Shown piece after piece: positions 8,038 through 15,436 of a DNA stretch of 64,000 nt (within the stretch, counting starts at the first letter, position 1; each line of letters opens with the position of its first letter). The DNA comes from Novosphingobium pokkalii (lineage in GTDB: Bacteria > Pseudomonadota > Alphaproteobacteria > Sphingomonadales > Sphingomonadaceae). The stretch spans positions 331,140 through 395,139 of the forward strand of contig NZ_BMZP01000001.1 in NCBI RefSeq assembly GCF_014652855.1. The letters run 5' to 3'. Below the pieces are notes generated by a model, which was not told the origin of the DNA, searched no databases, and worked only from the letters and a program-made list of their open reading frames with translations. The translations under genes and the position numbers were made by a program.

Positions 8038-10320
8038 ATGCCTCAGTTTTCCGTGTCGCACCGCCGTGCCCTCTTGCTGGCCGGGGCGCTGACGCTGCCC
8101 GCTTCTGTTTTTGCCCAGGATGCAGCACGGGCTCCGGCTCCGGCCGAGGCGAATGCCCCAGCGCCGGGCGAGATCGTCGTCACCGCGCGCTTCCGCAACG
8201 AAAGCCTGCAACAGGTGCCGATCGCGATCAGCGCGGTCAGCGGCCAGTCGCTCAATGATCGCGGCATCCACACCTTGCAGGATCTCTCGGCCAGCGTGCC
8301 CACGGTCGATTTCCGCAACGGCGCCTCCAACAAGGATCGCACCGTGTTCATTCGCGGCGTGGGCACGATCACCACCTCGCCGGGCGTGGAATCCTCGGTT
8401 TCCACCGTGCTCGACGGCGTGGTGCTCAATCGCCCCGGCCAGGCCACGCTCGACGTCGGCGAAGTGGAGCGCATCGAAGTGCTGCGCGGCCCGCAAGGCA
8501 CGCTGTTCGGCAAGAATGCCTCGGCCGGCGTGATCAACATCGTCACCGCCGCACCAAGCCAACAGTTCCACGCCTATGTCGAAGGCGGAGCCACGACCGA
8601 CGCGGAATACCGCGTCAAGGCCGGTGTCACCGGCGGGCTGACCGACACCGTCGCGGCCCGCATCGACGGCGTCTATGCCAACTACAAGGGCAACGTGTGG
8701 AACGCGGTGACCAAGGACAAGGTCAACGGCTTTGAACGCTATGGCCTGCGCGGCAAGATCGAGGCACGGCCGAGCGACGCGCTGACGCTCACGCTGGCGG
8801 GTGACTGGCTGCACAGCTATGACACCACGTCAAACGGCGTCTATGCCAACACCAGCCAGATCGCCTATCCCACCAATGCAGTCACGCCTTCGCCCACGCT
8901 GGTCGGCATTCTCAACGGCTATGGCATCACGGCAGGGCCTGCCAACCGCACCGCCGCGACCACGTTCAACACCGACGTGCGCGACGAGAACTTCGGTGCC
9001 TCGCTGACCGCCGATCTTTCGCTGGGCGATTACAAGCTGACCTCGATCTCTGCCTGGCGCGGCTGGAAGAACCACCAGCACCAGGATCTCGATGCGACGC
9101 AGGCGCCGGTCTCGGTCCAGCCGCAGACCGAGGACCGGGGTGACGTCAACACCAACCAATATTCACAGGAACTCCGCCTCACTTCGCCCAAGGGCAAGCT
9201 GATCGACTACGTGGTGGGCGCCTATATCCTGCGCGCGGAAACCGACGAGCGTTATCAGCGCGACCTGACGCGCACTTCGGGCTTGACCACGGGCGTGGCC
9301 AACTATGGCATCCGCGCCAACAACTATGCCCTGTTCGGTGAAGCCAACATCAACTTCACCAGCCACTTCCGTGCCATCGCCGGCTATCGTTCCACTTGGG
9401 ACAAGCTGTCGTACTACCACGTCCGCACATCGACCAACGATCCGAACAACACCGGCAACAGCGCGCTCAACGTCTCGGGCATCCGCGCCTATCACAACAG
9501 CAACGGCTCAACCTCCACGCGCGGGGATTCCTGGCGCCTGGGCCTGCAACTCGATGCCGGCAGCCATGCCCAGCTCTATGGCACCTGGTCGCGCGGGTAC
9601 AAGGGCCCGGCCTACAACGCCTTCTTCAATATGCAGGCCACCGACGAGATCGCCCTGGCGCCGGAAACCTCGAACTCGTTCGAGGCCGGCATCAAGGGCA
9701 GCACGGCGGACCGTTCGCTGCGCTATGCCCTGGCTGTCTATTCGACCACGTTCAACAACTACCAGGCCAACGTGGCCGACCTCGTCAACGGCACGAGCGT
9801 GACGCGCCTGATCAACGCCGGCAAGGTGCGTTCGCGGGGCGTGGAGGCCGATGTCACGCTGGTGCCCACCAAGGGCTTCACCGTCGATCTCTCGGCCGCC
9901 TATGACGATGCCAAGGTGATCAATTTCAACTGCCCGGCCGGCCTGCCGGCAAGCTGCAACATCAACGGCCAACCGCTGCCCTTCGCACCCAAGGTCAAGC
10001 TGTTTGCCAATGCGGCCTATCGCTTTGCCCTGACCCAGACGGTGGACCTGGAACTGCAAAGCGACATCGCCTTCAAAAGCGAGGCGCAGTACCAGTTGAC
10101 CCAGACGCCGGGCACGATCCAGCCGGCCTATGCCATCTGGAACGGCAGCGTCGCCCTGCTCGGCCATGACGATGGCTGGCAATTGCGCGCCTATATGAAG
10201 AACATCGCCAACACCCACTATGCCAGCTATCTGGTCAACGGCGGCGTGGCAGGCATCGTCCGCTACGTGCCGCGCGACGACGTGCGCTATGGCGGGGTGA
10301 CGCTGCGCAAGACGTTCTGA
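8038..10320 (+). CDS. TonB-dependent outer-membrane receptor
   Basis: Active outer-membrane importer, 760 residues. It has a signal peptide ending in VFAQDA, a TonB box-like GEIVVTARFRN, a plug domain with RGVGTITTSPG and the LRGPQGTLFGKNASAGVINIVT signature, and a 22-strand barrel ending in the aromatic TLRKTF. ATG 8038 is chosen because AAGGGAG lies 8 bases upstream; the longer frame would run into the MFS gene. The FGKNASAG motif places it in the sphingomonad group that imports plant and aromatic compounds rather than siderophores. It is probably co-regulated with the upstream MFS gene. Confidence 0.93.
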   Translation: MPQFSVSHRRALLLAGALTLPASVFAQDAARAPAPAEANAPAPGEIVVTARFRNESLQQVPIAISAVSGQSLNDRGIHTLQDLSASVPTVDFRNGASNKDRTVFIRGVGTITTSPGVESSVSTVLDGVVLNRPGQATLDVGEVERIEVLRGPQGTLFGKNASAGVINIVTAAPSQQFHAYVEGGATTDAEYRVKAGVTGGLTDTVAARIDGVYANYKGNVWNAVTKDKVNGFERYGLRGKIEARPSDALTLTLAGDWLHSYDTTSNGVYANTSQIAYPTNAVTPSPTLVGILNGYGITAGPANRTAATTFNTDVRDENFGASLTADLSLGDYKLTSISAWRGWKNHQHQDLDATQAPVSVQPQTEDRGDVNTNQYSQELRLTSPKGKLIDYVVGAYILRAETDERYQRDLTRTSGLTTGVANYGIRANNYALFGEANINFTSHFRAIAGYRSTWDKLSYYHVRTSTNDPNNTGNSALNVSGIRAYHNSNGSTSTRGDSWRLGLQLDAGSHAQLYGTWSRGYKGPAYNAFFNMQATDEIALAPETSNSFEAGIKGSTADRSLRYALAVYSTTFNNYQANVADLVNGTSVTRLINAGKVRSRGVEADVTLVPTKGFTVDLSAAYDDAKVINFNCPAGLPASCNINGQPLPFAPKVKLFANAAYRFALTQTVDLELQSDIAFKSEAQYQLTQTPGTIQPAYAIWNGSVALLGHDDGWQLRAYMKNIANTHYASYLVNGGVAGIVRYVPRDDVRYGGVTLRKTF

Positions 10321-10327
10321 GCGAACC

Positions 10328-10363
10328 AGGCCCGCCGCGCGCCATGCTGCGCGTGGCGGGCCT
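10328..10363. terminator. Strong bidirectional hairpin after the TBDR
   Basis: AGGCCCGCCGCGCG pairs with CGCGTGGCGGGCCT (14 bp, one mismatch, 8-base loop) in the gap between the TBDR and a convergent small gene. Confidence 0.6.
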
Positions 10364-10368
10364 TGGCT

Positions 10369-10710
10369 TCAGGCGGCAACAATCGCGAGGTGCAGCGGCG
10401 GCGCGCCGTAGGCAATCGCCAGAAGCCGATCGACATTGGGATGGGCGCCCGGACGCGCCTGTGCATCAGGCACATGCTCGGCAAACAGGGCGAGGCCGAT
10501 CGCGGCGACCTGCGCATCGAGCACGCCGCCTTGCTGCGCCAGGTATTGATAGACCGCAACGGAGCCCTGCTTTCCGGGCTCGTTAGGAATGCTGGCCACC
10601 ACGGCACCATCGCCGTCGCGCAGGTCGATCCGCGCAACGCCCGTGATCTCGGGCAGCAAGGCGAGGTTTTCCCGAAACGAGGGGCCCGGTTCGATCGGCT
10701 TCGGCATCAT
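10369..10710 (-). CDS. Small conserved protein, DUF2322-like
   Basis: 113-residue soluble protein of unknown function. The pattern FRENLALLPEITGVARIDL, then IPNEPGKQGSVAVYQYLAQQ and HPNVDRLLAIA, resembles the DUF2322 family as I remember it; this assignment needs a profile search. The start at 10710 is set by AAAGGA 7 bases upstream; the frame continues upstream without a better start. It is a single gene convergent with the TBDR. Confidence 0.72.
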   Translation of the reverse strand: MMPKPIEPGPSFRENLALLPEITGVARIDLRDGDGAVVASIPNEPGKQGSVAVYQYLAQQGGVLDAQVAAIGLALFAEHVPDAQARPGAHPNVDRLLAIAYGAPPLHLAIVAA

Positions 10711-10796
10711 GGCGTCCTTTGACAACTGGACCTGCCCCATAGCGGCGCCCGTTGTCACGCGGCAAGTTTAGCCTGACGTCACGCCTGCCAAGCCCA

Positions 10797-11507
10797 TCAG
10801 GGCTTGCGCCACCCCTCGGCCCGGGCCGCGCGCTCGGCTGCCTGGTCCAGCGCGGCACCCTGGGCCATGTCCTGCGCCAGGGCCATGAGCGCGGCGTCGT
10901 GGCTGCCGGCCTGGCGATAGGCGCCGTCATCCGCCTCCGGCGTCGCGACTTGTGCACCCAGTTGCCGCGTCACTTTCCAGCCGCGATCGTCACGGCAGGC
11001 AATGCCGCCACCCTGCCCGCTGGCATAGCCACGGCAAAACGCGCCGGACGCATCGGCAAAGCTGATCACCACGCGCACTGGCGCGCCAACCGGCGCCTGG
11101 CCGGAAAGCTGATTGTCCAGCGCGCTCGCCAGCGCGCCAGCGGCATAGCCGGGCAGCGGCGCTTCTGCGCCCGGCCGTTGCAGAACCACGGCAAGGGTGA
11201 GCGAGGCCGCGAGAGCCAGGCCGATGCCGCCACCCCAGGTGAGCCGGCGCGTGCGGCGGGCGCGCGCCTGCGCGAGGTCAACCACCGTGGCGTCGGGCGG
11301 CATCACCGCCTGGCGCAGGCGATCGGGCAAGGGCGCTTCGAGAACCGGCGCATAATGCGCCGCCAGCCGTGCCCGCAGCGCGCGATGGCGTTCCACCTGC
11401 CGCGCGAGGGCGGGATCGGCATCCACCGCGCGGGCCACGTCGGCGGCCTCGGCGCTGTCGAGTTGCCCGTCGGCAAAGGCGGCCAGGGTTTCGGGAGAGA
11501 ACGTCAC
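10797..11507 (-). CDS. Anti-sigma factor, membrane-anchored
   Basis: 236-residue partner of the ECF sigma factor encoded directly upstream, with a 4-base ATGA overlap. The N-terminal 75 residues (AFADGQLDSAEAADVARAV, then HRALRARLAAHYAPVL) match the anti-sigma domain fold of short sphingomonad and pseudomonad regulators but lack the HxxxCxxC zinc motif. One transmembrane helix follows basic residues (RTRRLTWGGGIGLALAASLT, about residues 84-110), and a periplasmic domain of about 125 residues holds two Cys (FCRGYA, IACRDD) that could form a disulphide sensor. The domain order is clear; the signal is unknown. Confidence 0.88.
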   Translation of the reverse strand: MTFSPETLAAFADGQLDSAEAADVARAVDADPALARQVERHRALRARLAAHYAPVLEAPLPDRLRQAVMPPDATVVDLAQARARRTRRLTWGGGIGLALAASLTLAVVLQRPGAEAPLPGYAAGALASALDNQLSGQAPVGAPVRVVISFADASGAFCRGYASGQGGGIACRDDRGWKVTRQLGAQVATPEADDGAYRQAGSHDAALMALAQDMAQGAALDQAAERAARAEGWRKP

Positions 11508-11968
11508 AGGTCGTCTCCCAGCATGGCGAGCAGCGCATCGCGTCCGCGCACGAGCCGCGAATTGAGCGTGCCCACCGGGCAGCCGACGATCTCCGCCGCT
11601 TCCTTGTAGGACCGGCCCTCGACCATCACCAGCAAGACCGCCTCGCGCTGTTCCTCGGGCAGGCGCGCCATGGCGCGGTCCACGTCGGACAATTGCGCGC
11701 GCGCTTCCTGCCCGCCGTCGGCGCCCACCGCGACGCCGGCGTCTTCATCCAAGAAAGTCTGGCCACGGCGGGTTTCGGCACGGGCCTCGTCGATCCACAG
11801 GTTGCGCATGATGCGATACATCCAACTGTCCAGGCGGCTGCCCTCCTGCCATTGCTGGCGGCTGCGCAGCGCGCGTTCCACGGTCATCTGGCAAAGATCG
11901 TCGGCCCGCGCCGTATCGCGCGCAAGGCCCGTGGCAAACCGGCGGAGCCGGGGCAGCAGGGCCAACAT
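11504..11968 (-). CDS. ECF-type RNA polymerase sigma factor
   Basis: 154-residue group 4 sigma factor with region 2 (DDLCQMTVERALRSRQQW, then DSWMYRIMRNLWIDE) and region 4 (RLPEEQREAVLLVMVEGRS followed by the helix-turn-helix AEIVGCPVGTLNSRLVRGR). The ATG at 11968 is the first usable start, yet the frame upstream reads LTDRFETA in register with other ECF N-termini, so translation may really begin earlier at a non-canonical codon. It is co-transcribed with the anti-sigma gene and divergent from a subtilase. A GGAT-N18-CGTT promoter-like site precedes it, suggesting autoregulation. Confidence 0.92.
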   Translation of the reverse strand: MLALLPRLRRFATGLARDTARADDLCQMTVERALRSRQQWQEGSRLDSWMYRIMRNLWIDEARAETRRGQTFLDEDAGVAVGADGGQEARAQLSDVDRAMARLPEEQREAVLLVMVEGRSYKEAAEIVGCPVGTLNSRLVRGRDALLAMLGDDL

Positions 11969-12011
11969 GGCGGTTTCGAAACGGTCGGTCAGCGTTCTTG
12001 CCTTTTCCGAT

Positions 12012-12037
12012 GGATAGAACGAACCATGTCGCTCGTT
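12012..12037 (+). promoter_or_regulatory. Candidate ECF promoter for the subtilase gene
   Basis: GGAT at 12012-12015 and CGTT at 12034-12037 are separated by 18 bases, identical to the site on the opposite strand and to the one before the Gly-rich gene at 13397-13422. The whole segment is quasi-palindromic, giving two back-to-back promoters in about 32 bp. If correct, the subtilase must start downstream of about 12045. Confidence 0.5.
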
Positions 12038-12043
12038 TCATCC
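12018..12043 (-). promoter_or_regulatory. Candidate ECF promoter for the sigma/anti-sigma operon
   Basis: On the minus strand GGAT (12043-12040) is followed after 18 bases by CGTT (12021-12018), the -35/-10 spacing of GGAAC/CGTT-type alphaproteobacterial ECF promoters. It would start transcription near 12012, about 45 bases before the sigma start. It overlaps a mirror-image site on the plus strand. Confidence 0.5.
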
Positions 12044-12075
12044 ATAGGCAATTCCGCCCGTCTTGGGAAACCGTC

Positions 12076-13362
12076 TTGCGACCGATCATCCGCCCCCTGC
12101 TCGTCACGCTGCTGGCAACCGCCGTGGCCCTGCCGGCGTTGCCCACGCCTGCCTTGGCGCAAGGCCTCCTGCCCGGGATGGGCGCAGGCGTCGGGGGCGC
12201 GCTCGACAAGACGCTCGATCCGCTGGCTGACACCGCGCGTCAGGCGGTGACCGGCTTTCCCGCCGACGTGGCGCAGGCGCTGGACGCATCGACGATGCCG
12301 CTGGCCCGGATCGCCAGCACGCTCGCCCAGGCCCGGCTCGACCGCCTGGGGCGCTTGCTGCGCCAGAATCCCGCCACGATCGAACGCGATGCGCAGGGCG
12401 ATCTGGCGCGCAAGGGCGAACTGCTGATCATGGCGCCCGATGCCGCCGCGCTCGATCAGGCGCGCGGCCTGGGCTTTGCGGTCCTGGGCGAGGAGCGCCT
12501 TGCCGCGCTTGATCTTGCCGTCACGCGGCTGGCTGTCCCCACGGGCCTGCCACTGGCCAAGGCGCAGGCGCTGCTGGACAAGGCCCTGCCCGGCGCCACG
12601 GTCAGCGCCGATGTGCTGCATTTCCCGGCTGGCGCGGCTCCCAGAGGCAACGCTCCGGCGCACGGCGGCGGCATGCCGCCGTTGCAGACGCCTGTTGGCA
12701 TGATCGATGGCGCGCCGGCCCAAGGCGTGGATGCCGTCCAGGGTTTCGCCCCCGGCGCCCCGGCCCCATCGGACCATGGCAGCGCCGTGGCCGGCTTGCT
12801 GGCCCGCGCGGGCGTGCGCCATGTGCTGGCAGCCGATGTCTATGGCCGTGGCCCGGCCGGTGGCAATGCCCTGGCCATTGCCCGCGCGGTGGACTGGTTG
12901 ATCGGCCGGCAAGTGCGCGTGATCACCATCAGCCTGGTCGGCCCGGCCAACCCGGTCCTGGCGCGGGCGATGACGGCGGCGCTGCAACGGGGCGCGGTTA
13001 TCGTGGCCGCCGTGGGCAACGATGGACCAGCCGCCCCGCCCGCCTATCCCGCGAGCTATCCCGGCGTGCTGGCGGTCACCGCGGTGGACGCACGCAATCG
13101 CGCCCTGATCGAGGCTGGCCGCGCCTTGCACCTGGACTATGCCGCGCCCGGCGCCGGCCTGCGCGCCGCCAACGCCGCTGGGCAGATGGTGCCGGTGCGC
13201 GGCACGTCGTTCGCGGCGCCTCTCGTTGCTTCGCGCGTGGCCGCCGCGCGCGATGCCCATGCTTCCCTGCCCCAGGCGCTGGATCGCGAGGCGATCGACC
13301 TTGGCCCGCGCGGGCCCGATTCGCAGTATGGCCGGGGCCTGCTCTGCACCATCTGCCGCTGA
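12076..13362 (+). CDS. Secreted subtilisin-like (S8) serine protease
   Basis: 428-residue exported peptidase. From TTG 12076 the protein has an ordinary signal peptide (LLVTLLATAVALPALPTPALAQ), a helical propeptide-like region of about 170 residues, then a short S8 domain with the triad Asp211 (VGMIDGAP), His234 (DHGSAVAGLL) and Ser378 (GTSFAAPLVASR) and oxyanion Asn315 (VGNDGP). In-frame ATG 12010 and TTG 11998 would give a 27-30 residue pre-extension and put the start on the putative ECF promoter, so I prefer 12076. It ends unusually in LLCTICR with two Cys. Divergent linkage to the ECF sigma/anti-sigma pair suggests it belongs to that regulon. Confidence 0.85.
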   Translation: MRPIIRPLLVTLLATAVALPALPTPALAQGLLPGMGAGVGGALDKTLDPLADTARQAVTGFPADVAQALDASTMPLARIASTLAQARLDRLGRLLRQNPATIERDAQGDLARKGELLIMAPDAAALDQARGLGFAVLGEERLAALDLAVTRLAVPTGLPLAKAQALLDKALPGATVSADVLHFPAGAAPRGNAPAHGGGMPPLQTPVGMIDGAPAQGVDAVQGFAPGAPAPSDHGSAVAGLLARAGVRHVLAADVYGRGPAGGNALAIARAVDWLIGRQVRVITISLVGPANPVLARAMTAALQRGAVIVAAVGNDGPAAPPAYPASYPGVLAVTAVDARNRALIEAGRALHLDYAAPGAGLRAANAAGQMVPVRGTSFAAPLVASRVAAARDAHASLPQALDREAIDLGPRGPDSQYGRGLLCTICR

Positions 13363-13396
13363 TTGCACCGGCCCTGCGAAAAAATTTTCGCGTGAT

Positions 13397-13422
13397 GGAT
13401 TAAATCCCACCGGGGGTGCGTT
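13397..13422 (+). promoter_or_regulatory. Candidate ECF promoter for the Gly/Ala/Thr-rich protein gene
   Basis: GGAT (13397-13400), 18 bases, CGTT (13419-13422), matching exactly the spacing of the two divergent sites at 12012-12043. The predicted start of transcription, near 13429, leaves a leader of about 70 bases before the ATG at 13498. Confidence 0.45.
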
Positions 13423-13497
13423 TTCAGGACAAGAGGATCGAGCCGGATGACCTAGCACCGGAGCGGCGCGATCCCGCAGTCAGGAAAGGATCTCATC

Positions 13498-14322
13498 ATG
13501 CGTAAGCTTTTCACCACTTCGCTTGTTGCCTGCACGCTGGTTGCCATGCCTGCCCACGCCCAGTTGCTGGGTGGCGGCGGTGGTTTGGGTGGTGGCCTTG
13601 GTGGCGCCGTTGGCGGCGTGATGGGCGGCACCATCGGCAGCGGCGGGATGATCGGCGGCACGCTTGACGGCACGCTCGACCACACGTCCACACTGAATGA
13701 CGTGCGCTCCACCACCAAGGGTGCAGCCAACGCCACGGGCAGCACGAGCGGCAGCACCAGCGTGAACCGCCACAACGGCAAGGTCCATGCCGATCGCACC
13801 GCCAGCGGCAGCGCCAACGGCTCGGTCGCGCAGAGCCTCACCGGTCCGGCCGGATCGGCGGCGGGCTCGCTGGCCGGCAGCGGCAGCGGTACGCTGGGCG
13901 GCAGCGCCAATGCGCAGGCGATCGGCACCGATCAACTGACCAGCACCGCCAATTCGGCCACCACTGCCACGCGCACCACCGCGACCGGTGCGGTCAGCCG
14001 GGTGCAGGATGCCACGCAGACCGCCCGTGACCAGGCGACGCAGCGCCTGACCCAGGCGCGCAACACCGCCAGCACCGCCGCCGCCAATGGTGCGGCAAAG
14101 GCACAGGGCCTGGCCAACACCACGCGCAGCACTGCCAGCAACGCCGCTGCCGCCGGCACGGCCAAGGGTCGCCGCGTGGCGAACGGTGCGGCCAACGCCA
14201 CCCGCAACGCGGCCGGCAGTGCACCCCAGCAGGCCGGCGGGGCGCTGACCGGCAGCACCAGCGGCACGCTCAGCGGCAGTGTGTCCGGCTCGGGCTCCAG
14301 CTCGGGTTCGGTGAGCCACTAA
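13498..14322 (+). CDS. Secreted low-complexity Gly/Ala/Thr/Ser-rich protein
   Basis: 274-residue exported protein of unknown function. A clean signal peptide (LVACTLVAMPAHA) is followed by a glycine block (LLGGGGGLGGGLGGAVGG, residues about 23-60), a middle region rich in Ser, Gly and Thr, an Ala/Thr/Asn/Arg region with regular TARDQATQRLTQARNTAS-type helical repeats, and a Gly/Ser tail. Cys is absent from the mature part. It could be a surface or matrix component, or a substrate of the neighbouring protease. The Shine-Dalgarno is AGGAAAGGA. It probably shares an ECF promoter with the sigma and subtilase units. The function is not predicted. Confidence 0.82.
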   Translation: MRKLFTTSLVACTLVAMPAHAQLLGGGGGLGGGLGGAVGGVMGGTIGSGGMIGGTLDGTLDHTSTLNDVRSTTKGAANATGSTSGSTSVNRHNGKVHADRTASGSANGSVAQSLTGPAGSAAGSLAGSGSGTLGGSANAQAIGTDQLTSTANSATTATRTTATGAVSRVQDATQTARDQATQRLTQARNTASTAAANGAAKAQGLANTTRSTASNAAAAGTAKGRRVANGAANATRNAAGSAPQQAGGALTGSTSGTLSGSVSGSGSSSGSVSH

Positions 14323-14348
14323 GCACCACGGCCTTTCGGCCAGACAGC

Positions 14349-14378
14349 ATCCCGGCGCGTGGCCTCACGCGCCGGGAT
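14349..14378. terminator. Bidirectional hairpin overlapping the lysR 3' end
   Basis: ATCCCGGCGCGT pairs perfectly with ACGCGCCGGGAT (12 bp, 6-base loop). It lies between the convergent Gly-rich and lysR genes and contains the lysR stop codon. Confidence 0.6.
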
Positions 14379-15324
14379 TGCGCGTGGGGCGCAGGGTCTC
14401 CACCAAATAATCAACGAACACGCGCACCCGCGCCGGCGTTGCCGTACCGCCCACGAAAACGGCGTGGATCTGCTCTTCGTCGCGGGGATTGAACCGCTCC
14501 AGCAACGGCACAAGCCGGCCATCGGCCAGGGGCTGCACCACGCTGAATGTGCCGACGCGGGCAATGCCGATCCCCGCTTGGGCGAGATCGCCCAGGGTCT
14601 CCCCATTGTTGGCCAGAATCGTGCCTTTCACTTCCAGGGCGAAATCCTGCACCACGCCATCGGGCGCGGTGCGGCGGAACGGCCACACCGGTTCGGCCCG
14701 GCGGAAATTGAAATTAAGGCAATTGTGCGCGTGCAGATCTTCCGGCTCCTGCGGCGTGCCGTGTCGCGCCAGATAGTCGGGCGAGGCAACGATCACCCGG
14801 CCATTGGCGCCCAGCTTGCGCGCAGTCAGGGTGCTGTCGGCGAGCGGACCGAAGCGGATGGCCACGTCCGCTTCCCCCGCCGCAACATCGACCAGTGTGT
14901 CGGTCAGCGCGATGTCCACCAGCACGTCGGGATAACGCCGGACGAACGGCCCCAGCAGCGGCACGATGCACTGCCGCCCGTGCGACAGCGCCGCGCTGAT
15001 CCGCAGTCGCCCGCGCGGCGTGCCGCGATCGGCGATCTGCTGCTCCGCTTCGTCGAGGTCAGCCAGGATGCGCCGCGCGGCCAGGAGATAGGCCTGTCCC
15101 TCGGCCGTCATCGCCAGCGCCCGCGTGGAGCGCAGCAGTAGCCGCACGCCCAGCCGCGCCTCGATCCGGTCGATCGCCCGGCTCACGGCCGAGGGACTGA
15201 GGCCCAGCGCCCGCCCGGCCGCCGAAAAGCTGCCGCCATCGTGCACGGCGGCAAACACGGCCATCTCCCGCGCCCTGTCCGCGCCGGCGATCGTATCGAG
15301 TGCTGCCTGCATCTTTGCGTTCAT
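14365..15324 (-). CDS. LysR family transcriptional regulator
   Basis: 319-residue regulator with an N-terminal winged helix-turn-helix (FAAVHDGGSFSAAGRALGLS then SAVSRAIDRIEARLGVRLL, about residues 24-65) and a periplasmic-binding-protein-like effector domain (GRLRISAALSHGRQCIVPLL onward). It belongs to the DsdC/AaeR-type branch common beside efflux genes. It is divergent from an MFS exporter with 112 bases between, the usual layout for a LysR regulator controlling its neighbour. The effector is unknown. Confidence 0.92.
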   Translation of the reverse strand: MNAKMQAALDTIAGADRAREMAVFAAVHDGGSFSAAGRALGLSPSAVSRAIDRIEARLGVRLLLRSTRALAMTAEGQAYLLAARRILADLDEAEQQIADRGTPRGRLRISAALSHGRQCIVPLLGPFVRRYPDVLVDIALTDTLVDVAAGEADVAIRFGPLADSTLTARKLGANGRVIVASPDYLARHGTPQEPEDLHAHNCLNFNFRRAEPVWPFRRTAPDGVVQDFALEVKGTILANNGETLGDLAQAGIGIARVGTFSVVQPLADGRLVPLLERFNPRDEEQIHAVFVGGTATPARVRVFVDYLVETLRPTRNPGA

Positions 15325-15436
15325 GGCAAAAATCCTTCGCGTCGCATGCCTCTAAACACGGGGATCACTCTGGGCCATCTGTGCATTGATTGGCAAGCCG
15401 TTCGCTGCCGCACAAAAACAGATCAGGATCATCGCA

